Position numbers and translations under genes: made by a program
The notes under the pieces: generated by a model
The model's database searches: none
Seen by the model: the letters and a program-made list of their open reading frames with translations, nothing else
Told to the model about the DNA's origin: nothing
Shown: piece after piece, positions 17,515 through 28,154 of the stretch
Layout: the number at the start of each line of letters is the position of its first letter
How positions within the stretch are numbered: position 1 is the first letter of the stretch
Assembly (NCBI RefSeq): GCF_017220215.1
Contig: NZ_CP071129.1
Span: 1,054,001-1,118,000 of the forward strand
Reading direction: 5' to 3'
Origin: Caballeronia sp. M1242
GTDB taxonomy: Bacteria; Pseudomonadota; Gammaproteobacteria; Burkholderiales; Burkholderiaceae
Length of the DNA stretch: 64,000 nucleotides

Positions 17515-18552
17515 GTGGCGAGCGCTTCGGGCCCGGCGCGCGGGCCGCTGCAAGTGGCGATCGTCGCGCTGCCGCCGGTATCGATGAGCGGCATCGCGCC
17601 GATCATCGACAGTCTCGCGCTCGCCAACGAAATCGACGGGCATCGTCTCTACGACTGGCGCGTCTGTTCGTGGGACGGCCGTCCGGTGCCGCTTTCGGGC
17701 GGCGCGCAGCTTCCCGCCGATTGCGCGTTCAACGACGCCGTCCATTGCGACTGGCTCATCGTGGTCTCCGAACGCTATCAGCAGTTCGCCGATTACCGGC
17801 TCTTTCTCGCGAGCCTCGCGCGCGTCGCGCCGCGCACGCCGCTCGTCTCCGGCATTCATCACGGCGTCTGGTGGCTCGCAATGGCCGGGCAACTCGCGCA
17901 GTATCGCGTGGCCGTGAACTGGGGGACGTACCAGCAGTTCACCGAGCAGTTCGAGCGCGCGATCGTCTCGCAGCAGATCTTCGAGATCGACCGCGACCGC
18001 GCGACGTGCGCCGGCGGTCAGGCGAGCATCGACTTCATGCTCGCGATGATCGCCCGCGATCACGGTCAGGATCTGGCGGAGCGCATCGCGGATTCGCTCG
18101 GCGTCGGCGCGTTGCGCGCGGGCACTGAACGGCAGCGCATTCCGTTCGTGACCGCGCCGGGCGAGCGGCATCCGCGCCTGAACGACGCGCTGCAACTCAT
18201 GGAAGCGAATATCGAAGACCCGCTGTCCACCGATGACATCGCGAATCTCGTCGGTATCTCGCGCAGGCAACTGGAGCGGCTCTTCCGTCAGTATCTCGGC
18301 GCGATGCCCTCGAAGTATTACCTCAATCTGCGTCTGACGAAGGCGCGCACGCAATTGCAGCGCACGAGCAAATCGGTCGTGCAGATCAGTCTCGCGTGCG
18401 GGTTTTCATCGGCGGCGCATTTTTCCAATGCGTATCGCGACCGCTTCGGCGTGACGCCGCGCGAGGAGCGGCGCAACTGGATCGAAAAGCAGCGCGGCGC
18501 GCTCGACGAACCGCGCGGCGGGGCGTTGATCGAGCCGCCCGAGTCTCGTTGA
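17515..18552 (+). CDS. GlxA/AraC-family arginine regulator (P. aeruginosa ArgR-like)
   Basis: A 345-residue regulator starting at GTG directly after hisP. Residues about 14-200 form the DJ-1/PfpI-like (GATase1-type) ligand domain; residues about 220-320 are the AraC double helix-turn-helix, with DIANLVGISRRQLERLFRQ as the first HTH and VVQISLACGFSSAAHFSNAYR as the second. Only the AraC-type ArgR of Pseudomonas, not the hexameric ArgR of enteric bacteria, has this architecture, and there it sits between the aot transport and aru catabolic operons, as here. It is expected to activate the neighbouring genes in the presence of arginine. Confidence 0.87.
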   Translation: MASASGPARGPLQVAIVALPPVSMSGIAPIIDSLALANEIDGHRLYDWRVCSWDGRPVPLSGGAQLPADCAFNDAVHCDWLIVVSERYQQFADYRLFLASLARVAPRTPLVSGIHHGVWWLAMAGQLAQYRVAVNWGTYQQFTEQFERAIVSQQIFEIDRDRATCAGGQASIDFMLAMIARDHGQDLAERIADSLGVGALRAGTERQRIPFVTAPGERHPRLNDALQLMEANIEDPLSTDDIANLVGISRRQLERLFRQYLGAMPSKYYLNLRLTKARTQLQRTSKSVVQISLACGFSSAAHFSNAYRDRFGVTPREERRNWIEKQRGALDEPRGGALIEPPESR

Positions 18553-18592
18553 ATCGACGCACTGAAGGCGAGCGTGAAAGCGCATGAAAGCA

Positions 18593-18608
18593 TGTCGCGA
18601 ACGCGCAA
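18593..18608 (+). promoter_or_regulatory. Candidate ArgR half-site upstream of astC
   Basis: TGTCGC-N8-AA exactly fits the published half-site of the AraC-type ArgR of P. aeruginosa. It lies 77 bases before the astC start. The second direct-repeat half-site expected 21 bases away is not well conserved on either side, so this is a candidate only. Confidence 0.4.
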
Positions 18609-18684
18609 GACGGAACGCACGCAAGCGCCTAATATCGAAAGCATTGCAATACGACTGCAGCAAGAACCCGTAGAGGAGTGGCAC

Positions 18685-19914
18685 ATGACCGACATCAATG
18701 TGAATCGCGGTACGTTCGACGAAGTAATGGTTCCGGTGTTTTCGCCCGCCAATTTCGTGCCGGACAGAGGCCGCGGCTCGCGCGTATGGGACACCGAAGG
18801 CCGCGATTACATCGACTTCGCGGGCGGCATCGCCGTGACGGCGCTGGGCCACGCCCATCCCGAACTGCTCAAGGTGCTGCACGAGCAGGGCGAGAAGCTC
18901 TGGCACATCGGCAACGGCTATACGAACGCGCCGGTATTGCGTCTCGCGAAACGCCTGACGGACCTGACTTTCGCGGATCGCGCGTTCTTCGCGAACTCGG
19001 GCGCCGAGGCGAACGAAGCGGCGTTGAAGCTCGCGCGCCGTTATGCCATCGACAAGTTCGGTCCCGAGAAGATCGAGATCATCTCGTTCACGCAGTCGTT
19101 TCATGGCCGCACGTTCTTCACGGTGAGCGTCGGCGGACAGCCGAAGTACGCGGAAGGCTTCGGTCCGCAGCCCCAGGGCATCCGCCATCTGCCGTATAAC
19201 GATCTTGCGCAGGCGCTCGAAGCCATCGGCGACAAGACCTGCGCGGTGATCGTCGAGCCGGTGCAGGGCGAAGGCGGCGTGCTGCCCGCCGATCCCGCGT
19301 TCCTGAAGGGCCTGCGCGAAGCGTGCGACAAGCACGGCGCTTTGTTGATTTTCGACGAAGTGCAGACGGGCGTCGGCCGCACGGGCACCTTCTACGCTTA
19401 CATGCAATACGGCGTGACGCCCGACATTCTCACGACCGCCAAGGCGCTCGGCAACGGCTTTCCCATCGGCGCGATGCTGACCACCGATGCCATCGCGCAG
19501 CACTTCAAGGTAGGCGTTCACGGCACGACGTACGGCGGCAATCCGCTCGGCGCGTCCATCGCGGAGAAGGTCGTCGAACTGATCAGCGATCCGAAATTGC
19601 TGGAAGGCGTCGGCGCGCGCAGCGAAGCGATCAAGGCGCATCTTGCGCGTATCAACGAGCGTTTCGGCCTCTTCAAAGAGATTCGCGGCCGCGGTCTTTT
19701 GATCGGCGCGGAACTCGCCGACGCCTACAAGGACCGCGCGAAGGACGTGCTGAACGCGGCGGCGGCCAACGGCGTCATCATGCTGATCGCCGGGCCGAAC
19801 GTGCTGCGCTTCGCGCCGTCGCTCATCATGCCGATGGCCGATCTCGACGAAGGCTTCGCGCGCATCGAGCAGGCGATCGAGCAGGTCGTGGGCGCGACGG
19901 CCGTCGCACGCTGA
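18685..19914 (+). CDS. astC: Succinylornithine/acetylornithine transaminase
   Basis: A 409-residue class III PLP aminotransferase. Key parts are [17 protein letters not shown] (about 107-123), the SFHGRTF loop, the [13 protein letters not shown] segment (about 223-235) and the PLP lysine in [12 protein letters not shown] (near 252). In the arginine succinyltransferase pathway it converts succinylornithine and 2-oxoglutarate to succinylglutamate semialdehyde and glutamate. The frame opens earlier, but the ATG at 18685 has a GAGGAG site. It is the first gene of the catabolic operon. The paralogue argD has a similar sequence, but the context indicates astC/aruC. Confidence 0.93.
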   Translation: MTDINVNRGTFDEVMVPVFSPANFVPDRGRGSRVWDTEGRDYIDFAGGIAVTALGHAHPELLKVLHEQGEKLWHIGNGYTNAPVLRLAKRLTDLTFADRAFFANSGAEANEAALKLARRYAIDKFGPEKIEIISFTQSFHGRTFFTVSVGGQPKYAEGFGPQPQGIRHLPYNDLAQALEAIGDKTCAVIVEPVQGEGGVLPADPAFLKGLREACDKHGALLIFDEVQTGVGRTGTFYAYMQYGVTPDILTTAKALGNGFPIGAMLTTDAIAQHFKVGVHGTTYGGNPLGASIAEKVVELISDPKLLEGVGARSEAIKAHLARINERFGLFKEIRGRGLLIGAELADAYKDRAKDVLNAAAANGVIMLIAGPNVLRFAPSLIMPMADLDEGFARIEQAIEQVVGATAVAR

Positions 19915-19948
19915 TTCATCGTTGATCACCGCTTTACAGGAAACGGCG

Positions 19949-20995
19949 ATGCTATTCGTTCGTCCGGCAAGACTCTCCGATCTCGACGAGCTGGAGCGCA
20001 TGGCGCGCTCGGCCGCGCCCGTGCTGCACTCGTTGCCGCGCGACCGGCGCGCGCTGGAAACCCGCGTCGCGCTCTCCGAAGATTCGTTCCGCGCCGAAGT
20101 CGACTTTCCGGGCGAGGAGTTCTATCTCTTCGTGCTGGAGGACGCGCAGACGGGCAAGCTCTACGGCACGTCGAGCATCGTCGCGTCGGCGGGCTATTCC
20201 GAGCCGTTCTACACGTTCCGCAACGACGCGCTGATCCACGCATCGCGCGAACTCAAGGTGAACCGCAAGATTCACGCGCTCACCATGTCGCACGAACTGA
20301 CGGGAAAAAGCCGGCTCACGGGCTTTTATATCGATCCGTCGCTGCGCACGCCCGAGGGCGAAGCCACCGCGCATCTGCTTTCGCGCGCCCGCATGATGTA
20401 CATCGCGGCGAACCGCAAGCGGTTTTCGAGCGAAGTGTTCTCGCTGATGCTGGGCGTCACCGATGACGCGGGCGTGTCGCCGTTCTGGGAAGCCGTCGGC
20501 CGCAAGTTCTTCGGCCGCGACTTCGAGCAGGTGGAACTGGAATCGGGCGGACGCAGCCGCACGTTCATCGCGGAAGTCATGCCGACGTATCCGCTCTACG
20601 TGCCGCTTCTGCCTGGCGAGGCGCAGCGCGTGCTCGGCGAGCCGAACGCGAGCACGCTGCTCGCCTACGACATTCATCTCGAAGAAGGCTTCGAGCCGGA
20701 CCGTTTCGTCGATATCTTCGACGCCGGCCCGGTGCTGACTCTCGCCGTGGACAAGAGCGCATCCGCGAGCTCGGGCGAACTGCGCGCGGTGCGCGAAGGC
20801 ACGGACACGAAAGGCGCGGCGTATCTCGTCGCGGCGGGCGGGGCGCACGAGTTCCGCTGCATCGTCGCGGAACTGACGGGCACGCGCTCGGACGGCGCGG
20901 CATTGAGCGCCGACGCGTGCGGCGCGCTCGGCGTCGCGGAAAAGGACACGGTGCGCTGCGTGCCGCTGCATCAAGCCTCGGGAGAATTGCAATGA
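19949..20995 (+). CDS. aruF: Arginine N-succinyltransferase, subunit alpha
   Basis: A 348-residue AstA-family protein beginning MLFVRPARLSDLDELERMA with the family core LYGTSSIVASAGY, EPFYTFRNDALIHASREL and FYIDPSLRTPEGEATAHLLSRARM. It succinylates arginine with succinyl-CoA, the first committed step of the pathway. The ATG at 19949, preceded by CAGGAAA, is chosen over a TTG at 19922. It is one of two adjacent AstA paralogues, as in Pseudomonas AruF/AruG, where they form a heteromer; enteric AstA is a single gene. Confidence 0.93.
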   Translation: MLFVRPARLSDLDELERMARSAAPVLHSLPRDRRALETRVALSEDSFRAEVDFPGEEFYLFVLEDAQTGKLYGTSSIVASAGYSEPFYTFRNDALIHASRELKVNRKIHALTMSHELTGKSRLTGFYIDPSLRTPEGEATAHLLSRARMMYIAANRKRFSSEVFSLMLGVTDDAGVSPFWEAVGRKFFGRDFEQVELESGGRSRTFIAEVMPTYPLYVPLLPGEAQRVLGEPNASTLLAYDIHLEEGFEPDRFVDIFDAGPVLTLAVDKSASASSGELRAVREGTDTKGAAYLVAAGGAHEFRCIVAELTGTRSDGAALSADACGALGVAEKDTVRCVPLHQASGELQ

Positions 20996-22020
20996 TCGTC
21001 GTGCGCTGCGTGCAGCCGGGAGATGTCGACGCGCTCGTCGCGCTGGCGCTGGAAACGGGCCCGGGGCTCACCACGTTCAAGCCGGATCGCGCCGCGCTGG
21101 CGGCGCGCGTCGAACGGGCGCGGCGCACGCTCGCGGGCGAGGCCGAGCCGTTCGAAGCCGGCTACTTCTTCGTGATGGAAGACACCGCCACGGGCGACGT
21201 CGCGGGCGTGTGCGGCATCGAAACGGAAGTCGGGCTGGAGCAGCCGTTCTACAACTATCGCGTGTCGACGGTCGTGCATGCGAGCAAGGACATGGGCGTG
21301 TGGACGCGCATGTCGCTGCTCAACATCTCGCACGATCTCACGGGCTACTCGGAAGTCTGCTCGCTGTTCCTGAGCCCGCGTTATCGCACGGCAGGCGTGG
21401 GCGGGCTGCTGTCGCGGTCGCGGTTCATGTTCATCGCGCAATTCCGTGAACGCTTTCCGCAGCGGCTGTGCGCGGAGTTGCGCGGCCATTTCGACGAGAA
21501 CGGCGAATCGCCGTTCTGGAACGCGGTCGGTTCGCACTTCTATCAGATCGACTTCAACGAAGCCGATTACCTGAGCTCGCACGGCAAGAAGTCGTTCCTC
21601 GCGGAACTGATGCCGCGCTATCCGGTGTATCTAGACTTGCTGCCGGAGTCCGCGCAGCAGACGGTCGGCGTCACGCACCGCGACACCGCGCCCGCGCGCA
21701 AGATGCTCGAAGCCGAAGGCCTGCGTTACGAGAACCACGTCGATATTTTCGATGCCGGTCCGGTGCTCGAATGCCACATCGCGGACTTGCGCACGGTGCG
21801 CGAAAGCGTGCTAGCGACCGTGCGCATCGGCGAGCGCGACGACGCGCAAAGCGATGCGAAGAGCCTGGTGTCGAACACCTCGCTCGACGACTTCCGCTGC
21901 GGCGCGACCACCGGCGCGGTCGACGACGGCACGTTCCTGCTGACCGCCGAAGAAGCCGCCGCCTTGCGCGTGAAGAACGGCGACACCGTGCGCGTGCTGA
22001 CATCGCAGCGCGCGAAATAA
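20992..22020 (+). CDS. aruG: Arginine N-succinyltransferase, subunit beta
   Basis: A 342-residue AstA-family protein beginning MIVVRCVQPGDVDALVALA, with GVCGIETEVGLEQPFYNYRVS, HDLTGYSEVCSLFLSPRYR and the EADYLSSHGKKSFLAELMPRYP region (shown in parts). It is about 40 percent like its neighbour by eye and is the second subunit. Its ATG overlaps the stop of aruF by 4 bases (ATGA), indicating coupled translation in a 1:1 ratio, in line with a heteromeric enzyme. Confidence 0.93.
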   Translation: MIVVRCVQPGDVDALVALALETGPGLTTFKPDRAALAARVERARRTLAGEAEPFEAGYFFVMEDTATGDVAGVCGIETEVGLEQPFYNYRVSTVVHASKDMGVWTRMSLLNISHDLTGYSEVCSLFLSPRYRTAGVGGLLSRSRFMFIAQFRERFPQRLCAELRGHFDENGESPFWNAVGSHFYQIDFNEADYLSSHGKKSFLAELMPRYPVYLDLLPESAQQTVGVTHRDTAPARKMLEAEGLRYENHVDIFDAGPVLECHIADLRTVRESVLATVRIGERDDAQSDAKSLVSNTSLDDFRCGATTGAVDDGTFLLTAEEAAALRVKNGDTVRVLTSQRAK

Positions 22021-23505
<1,485 letters not shown>

Positions 23506-23520
23506 GCACCGGAATCCGAC

Positions 23521-24897
23521 ATGCAGGCACAGCAAGCCAATCAGTCCCACGAAGCTCGCGCGGCGAGCGAAGCGAATTTCGACGGGCTCGTCGGGCCGAC
23601 GCACAACTATGCGGGGCTGTCGTTCGGCAACGTGGCGTCGCGCAATAACGAGAAGTCCGTCGCGAATCCGAAGGCCGCGGCGAAGCAGGGCTTGCGCAAG
23701 ATGAAGCGGCTCGCGGACCTGGGCTTTCATCAGGGCGTGCTGCCGCCGCTCGAACGTCCGTCGATCCGGCTCTTGAAGAGTCTCGGCTTCACCGGAACGG
23801 ATGCCGCCGTGATCGAGCGCGCCGCCCGCGAAGCGCCGGAACTGCTCGCGGCCGCGAGCTCGGCCTCCGCGATGTGGACCGCCAACGCCGCGACCGTGAG
23901 CCCTTCGGCCGATACCGCCGATGGCCGCGTCCACTTCACGCCCGCGAATCTCGCGGCGAAGCTGCATCGCGCGATCGAGCATGGCGAAACGCGCCGCTCG
24001 CTTGCCGCGATCTTCGCCGACGAAGCGCGCTTTCGCATTCATCATGCGCTGCCGGGCACGCCCGCGCTCGGCGACGAAGGCGCGGCCAATCACACGCGGT
24101 TCGCACGGGAATACGGCGAGAAGGGCGTCGAGTTCTTCGTGTATGGCCGCAGCGAATACGGCCAGGGGCCGCAGCCGCAGCGCTTTCCCGCGCGGCAGAC
24201 GCTGGAGGCGAGCCGCGCCGTCGCGCGCCTGCACGGACTCTCGGACGCGTCGACCGTGTTCGCGCAGCAATCGCCCGATGTGATCGACGCCGGCGTGTTC
24301 CACAACGACGTCATCGCGGTCGGCAATCGCACGACGCTGTTTTGCCACGAGCGCGCGTTCGTCGATCAGCAGAAAGTCTACGACGAGCTCGCCGCGAAGC
24401 TCGCGCAACACGGCGCGGCGTTCACGGCGCTCGAAGTTCCGCAGAGCGAAGTGAGCGTGGCGGATGCGGTGTCGTCGTATTTGTTCAATAGCCAGTTGCT
24501 GTCGCGGGCAGACGGCACGCAAGTGCTCGTCGTGCCGCAGGAATGCCGCGAGAACGAGCGCGTGGCGGCGTATCTGGATTCGGTCGCCACGCGCGCGACG
24601 CCTATCGACGAAGTGCTCGTCTTCGACTTACGCGAGAGCATGAAGAACGGCGGCGGCCCGGCGTGCCTGCGGCTGCGCGTCGTGCTGAACGTTGCCGAGC
24701 GCGCGGCGGTAAACCCCGGCGTGTGGATGAACGATGCGCTTTTCGCGCGCCTCGACGCGTGGATCGACACGCATTATCGCGATCGCCTCGCGCCCGCCGA
24801 TCTCGCCGATCCGCAACTGCTGGATCAATCGCGCAGGGCGCTCGACGAACTGACGACGCTTCTCGGACTGGGCGCGATCTATGACTTCCAGCACTGA
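23521..24897 (+). CDS. astB: N-succinylarginine dihydrolase
   Basis: A 458-residue amidinotransferase-fold enzyme. [19 protein letters not shown] (about 20-38) is the hallmark start, [22 protein letters not shown] contains the active-site region, [18 protein letters not shown] holds the catalytic His, and [14 protein letters not shown] holds the nucleophilic Cys. It hydrolyses succinylarginine to succinylornithine, two ammonia and CO2. The first 19 residues are a species-specific extension. Its end overlaps the astE start by 17 bases. Confidence 0.95.
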   Translation: MQAQQANQSHEARAASEANFDGLVGPTHNYAGLSFGNVASRNNEKSVANPKAAAKQGLRKMKRLADLGFHQGVLPPLERPSIRLLKSLGFTGTDAAVIERAAREAPELLAAASSASAMWTANAATVSPSADTADGRVHFTPANLAAKLHRAIEHGETRRSLAAIFADEARFRIHHALPGTPALGDEGAANHTRFAREYGEKGVEFFVYGRSEYGQGPQPQRFPARQTLEASRAVARLHGLSDASTVFAQQSPDVIDAGVFHNDVIAVGNRTTLFCHERAFVDQQKVYDELAAKLAQHGAAFTALEVPQSEVSVADAVSSYLFNSQLLSRADGTQVLVVPQECRENERVAAYLDSVATRATPIDEVLVFDLRESMKNGGGPACLRLRVVLNVAERAAVNPGVWMNDALFARLDAWIDTHYRDRLAPADLADPQLLDQSRRALDELTTLLGLGAIYDFQH

Positions 24898-25894
24898 GCT
24901 TCTCGACGACTTCCTGGCGTTCTGTCTTTCGGGGAAGCAGCCGCCGGTTGCGTCCGGCACGGCGGCATCCGGCGTGCGCTGGACGTGGCAGGGCGAAGGC
25001 GTCTTGCTGCTGGAACCCGCCGCGCAACCCGCGACGCATAGCGTGATTGCGTCGGCCGGCATTCACGGCGACGAAACGGCGCCGATCGAAATGCTGTCGC
25101 GCCTTGTCGCCGATATCGCGAGCGGAAAGGCCGCGCTCGCGGCCCGCGTGCTGGTGATTCTCGGCAACATCAGTGCGATGCGAGCGGGCGTGCGCTACGC
25201 CGACGACGACCTCAATCGCCTCTTCAGCGGCCGTCACGCGAACTTGCCTGCGAGCGCGGAAGCGCCGCGCGCAGCCGAGCTCGAACGCGCGGCGCGCGGC
25301 TTCTTCGAGGGCGTCGCGCATCCGAAGTGGCACATCGACATGCATACGGCCATTCGCGCGTCGGTCTTCGAGCAGTTCGCGCTGTTGCCGCACACCGGCG
25401 CGCCGCTTTCGCGCGCGATGTTCGACTGGCTGCGGGATGCGCGTCTGCAAGCGGTGCTTCTGCATCGGGAGAAGGGGAACACGTTCACGCATTTCACCGC
25501 CGAGCAGTGCGGCGCGCTCGCCTGCACGCTCGAACTGGGCAAGGTGCGCCCCTTCGGTCAGAACGATCTCGCGCGCTTCGCGGCATCGGATGCGGCTTTG
25601 CGGCGGCTCGTCGCGGGCAGCGCGCCGGTTGAAGACGCGCCGCTGCGCGTCTTCACCGTCGTCGCGCAAATCGACAAGCAGAGCGAAGCATTCGTGCTGA
25701 ATGTCGCGGCCGATGTGCCGAATTTCACCGCGTTTCCGGCAGGCACGGAGCTCGCGCGCGACGGCGATTACATCTATCGCGTGAAGCATGACGAAGAGCG
25801 CATCGTGTTTCCGAATCCCAAGGTGAAACCGGGCCTGCGCGCGGGTTTGATGGTCGTCGATACGACCGACGCGACGCTCGCATCGCTCGAATAA
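24881..25894 (+). CDS. astE: Succinylglutamate desuccinylase
   Basis: A 337-residue zinc carboxypeptidase-like enzyme (AstE/aspartoacylase family). Zinc ligands are His and Glu of GIHGDETAP (about 62-70) and the later His of [10 protein letters not shown] (about 150-159). The catalytic Glu is in [13 protein letters not shown] (about 213-225). It splits succinylglutamate to glutamate and succinate, the last step of the pathway. The 17-base overlap with astB suggests coupled translation. The gene ends the catabolic operon; no terminator is seen before the binding-protein gene. Confidence 0.93.
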   Translation: MTSSTELLDDFLAFCLSGKQPPVASGTAASGVRWTWQGEGVLLLEPAAQPATHSVIASAGIHGDETAPIEMLSRLVADIASGKAALAARVLVILGNISAMRAGVRYADDDLNRLFSGRHANLPASAEAPRAAELERAARGFFEGVAHPKWHIDMHTAIRASVFEQFALLPHTGAPLSRAMFDWLRDARLQAVLLHREKGNTFTHFTAEQCGALACTLELGKVRPFGQNDLARFAASDAALRRLVAGSAPVEDAPLRVFTVVAQIDKQSEAFVLNVAADVPNFTAFPAGTELARDGDYIYRVKHDEERIVFPNPKVKPGLRAGLMVVDTTDATLASLE

Positions 25895-25916
25895 TCCCGC
25901 CTCCTCGCGCCCGGAC

Positions 25917-25932
25917 TTGCATCGGCGCGACA
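25917..25932 (-). promoter_or_regulatory. Candidate ArgR half-site upstream of the binding-protein gene
   Basis: On the minus strand TGTCGC-N8-AA exactly fits the published P. aeruginosa ArgR half-site. It lies 225 bases before the binding-protein start and faces away from it. No good second half-site is seen 21 bases away. Confidence 0.35.
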
Positions 25933-26156
25933 TCCGCTTGCCAGTTTTCGTTTCCTCTTTTGCCGCACACGCCGCGCGCCGCCGCGCGGGTGCGGCTTCG
26001 GGCGCGCGATACAATCGCGGCCCTGTCCATGATGCGGCGCATCAAAAGCGTGCGCCTCGTTTGAGCGTTTTTATTGACGCCGCGATTCTGCATTGGCCGG
26101 CGTTGTGCCGCATCGGACGACAGATCACGAAACACACTGGAAGGAGATCGCAGTAG

Positions 26157-26969
26157 ATGAACTCGCAATGGATCAACCGCAAATTCGCCGCGCTCGCGGT
26201 GCTGGGCGCCATGACCGCCGCGGGCGCCGCGTCGCTGACCGCACACGCCGCCGATAACATGAAGGAACTGCGCTTCGGCGTGGAGGCGTCGTACGCGCCG
26301 TTCGAATCGAAGACGCCGGCGGGCGAACTGACCGGCTTCGATATCGACATCGGCAACGCGGTCTGCGCGAAGCTCAAGATGAAGTGCGTGTGGGTCGAGA
26401 ACTCGTTCGACGGGCTGATTCCGGCCCTGGAGGCGCGCAAGTTCGACGGCATCAATTCGGACATGACGATCACCGACAAGCGCAAGCTCGCGATCGACTT
26501 CACCGATCCCATCTATACGATTCCGAACCAGCTGATCGCGAAGAAGGGCAGCGCGATTCTCCCGACGGTGGACGGCCTGAAGGGCAAGCGCGTTGGCGTG
26601 CTGCAGGGCTCGATTCAGGAGACGTACGCGAAGGCGAAGTGGGCGCCCGCGGGCATCGATGTCGAGTCGTATCAGGCGCAGGACCAGATCTACGCGGATC
26701 TCGCGTCGGGGCGTCTAGATGCAGCGTTTCAGGATGCCGAAGCGGCGTCGAAGGGCTTCCTGAAGCAGCCGCAGGGCGCGGGCTTCGCGTTCGCGGGTCC
26801 GGCGGTCAGCGACGACAAGCTGCTCGGCTCGGGCGTGGGCTTCGGCGTGCGCAAGAGCGACAAGGCTCTCAAGGACGCGCTCAACCGCGCGCTGAAGGAG
26901 CTGAAGGACGATGGCTCCATCGACCGGCTTGCCGCGAAGTACTTCGATGTGAAGGTGGTGTTGAAGTAA
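26157..26969 (+). CDS. argT: Basic amino acid ABC transporter substrate-binding protein (ArgT/AotJ type)
   Basis: A 270-residue periplasmic protein with a signal peptide cleaved near AHA at residue 31. The family 3 solute-binding signature is GFDIDIGNAVCAKLKMKC at about 62-79, with the cystine-forming pair Cys72/Cys79. EASYAPFES, SDMTITDKRKLAIDFTDP and RVGVLQGSIQETYAK are ArgT/HisJ hallmarks. It captures arginine, ornithine or lysine for the HisQMP permease. An AAGGAGAT ribosome site precedes the ATG. It is separated from its permease genes by the whole catabolic operon. Confidence 0.92.
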   Translation: MNSQWINRKFAALAVLGAMTAAGAASLTAHAADNMKELRFGVEASYAPFESKTPAGELTGFDIDIGNAVCAKLKMKCVWVENSFDGLIPALEARKFDGINSDMTITDKRKLAIDFTDPIYTIPNQLIAKKGSAILPTVDGLKGKRVGVLQGSIQETYAKAKWAPAGIDVESYQAQDQIYADLASGRLDAAFQDAEAASKGFLKQPQGAGFAFAGPAVSDDKLLGSGVGFGVRKSDKALKDALNRALKELKDDGSIDRLAAKYFDVKVVLK

Positions 26970-26987
26970 TGGCGTGAGGGTGGTGCG

Positions 26988-27024
26988 AAGCCCGCTTCCG
27001 GTGGTGGCCGGGGCGGGCTTTTTT
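26988..27024 (+). terminator. Intrinsic terminator of the binding-protein gene
   Basis: AAGCCCGC pairs with GCGGGCTT around an internal loop, followed by a T6 run. Confidence 0.85.
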
Positions 27025-27039
27025 GCGTCGATGAAGGGC

Positions 27040-27903
27040 TCACATCGACGGCGCGATCACCACCGTGCACGTCGTCCCTGCCGCGAGCATGACGCCTTGC
27101 GGCACCTCGTCGATTCTCACGCGCACCGGCACGCGCTGCGCGAGCCGCACCCAGTTGAACGTCGGGTTCACATCGGCGAGCAGTTCGCGGCTTTGCGGAT
27201 TGTCACGATCATAGATCCCGCGCGAAATGCTTTCCACATGTCCGGTCAGCTCGCCGCCGCTCATCAGGCGAATCTGCGCGCGATCGCCCACGCGCACGTG
27301 CGGCAGCTTCGTTTCCTCGAAGTAGCCGTAGACCCAGAACGAATGACTATCGACGATGGCGAGCTTTGCCGCGCCCGCCGTCGCGTAGTCGCCGCGATAC
27401 ACGTTCAGGTTGGTCACGTAGCCGTCCACCGGTGAATAGACCTTCGTGCGCTCGAGATTGAGCTTGGCGGCATCCAGTGCCGCCTGCGCCTGCTGAAGCT
27501 GCGCGGCCGCCGTCGATGCCGTCTGCATCGCGTTTTCCTGCGCTTCCTTCGAGACGACGAGGCTGTCCATGTCCGCGCGCCGCGCCGCGTCCGAGCGACG
27601 CATGCGCAGTTCGGCGGCGCGCGCCGCGACGTTCGCCTCGGCCTGCTCGACCGCGATGCGGTAATGCGACGGATCGATCTCCATCAGCAGATCGCCTTTC
27701 TTCACGAACTGGTTGTCGCGCACGGGCATCTGCACGACCGCGCCCGACACATCCGGGGCGACGTTGACGACATCGGCGCGCACGCGGCCATCGCGCGTCC
27801 ACGGCTCATCCATGTAATGCACCCACAGCATGCGGCCGATGACGAGCGCGGCCGCGAAAATGACGATCGTCATGACGAAGCCGATGATTTTCCTGAGAAC
27901 CAT
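27040..27903 (-). CDS. HlyD-family efflux adaptor (AaeA/EmrA-like)
   Basis: A 287-residue periplasmic adaptor anchored by one N-terminal helix (about residues 5-27). The lipoyl-like halves are VVNVAPDVSGAVVQMPVRDN and KVYSPVDGYVTNLNVYRGDY, joined by a helical hairpin (about 85-140), then a beta-barrel with FWVYGYFEETKLPHVRVGD. It links an inner membrane pump to the outer membrane factor. The ATG at 27903 gives the usual MVLRK start. It is last in the operon outer-membrane factor, FUSC, DUF1656, adaptor. Confidence 0.9.
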   Translation of the reverse strand: MVLRKIIGFVMTIVIFAAALVIGRMLWVHYMDEPWTRDGRVRADVVNVAPDVSGAVVQMPVRDNQFVKKGDLLMEIDPSHYRIAVEQAEANVAARAAELRMRRSDAARRADMDSLVVSKEAQENAMQTASTAAAQLQQAQAALDAAKLNLERTKVYSPVDGYVTNLNVYRGDYATAGAAKLAIVDSHSFWVYGYFEETKLPHVRVGDRAQIRLMSGGELTGHVESISRGIYDRDNPQSRELLADVNPTFNWVRLAQRVPVRVRIDEVPQGVMLAAGTTCTVVIAPSM

Positions 27904-27953
27904 GATGCAACTCTTGTGAACGTGTAAGTACGTGTGTGAGTGAATGACCGCTT

Positions 27954-28154
27954 TCAGCGATACACCGCGAGCCCGAGCGCGCCGCAGATGCAGACGAGCA
28001 GGCTCGCTCGGAACAGCGCCGGATGCCAGACCACGCGATAAATGCCGGTCAGCGCGAGCGCGCGGTCGATGACCCATGTGATCAGCGCGCCCGCGACGAA
28101 CAGCAGCAGGAGCGTCGGCACATAGGCTTCGAGAATCGCGGTGTCACGCGGCAT
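27954..28154 (-). CDS. DUF1656 small membrane protein
   Basis: A 66-residue protein with two hydrophobic helices (about 12-30 and 44-63) and a VVWHPALFRASLLV segment, the standard DUF1656 pattern (E. coli AaeX). DUF1656 genes nearly always lie between a FUSC gene and an HlyD adaptor gene, as here. It overlaps the FUSC gene end by 11 bases. Its role in efflux is not established. Confidence 0.88.
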   Translation of the reverse strand: MPRDTAILEAYVPTLLLLFVAGALITWVIDRALALTGIYRVVWHPALFRASLLVCICGALGLAVYR

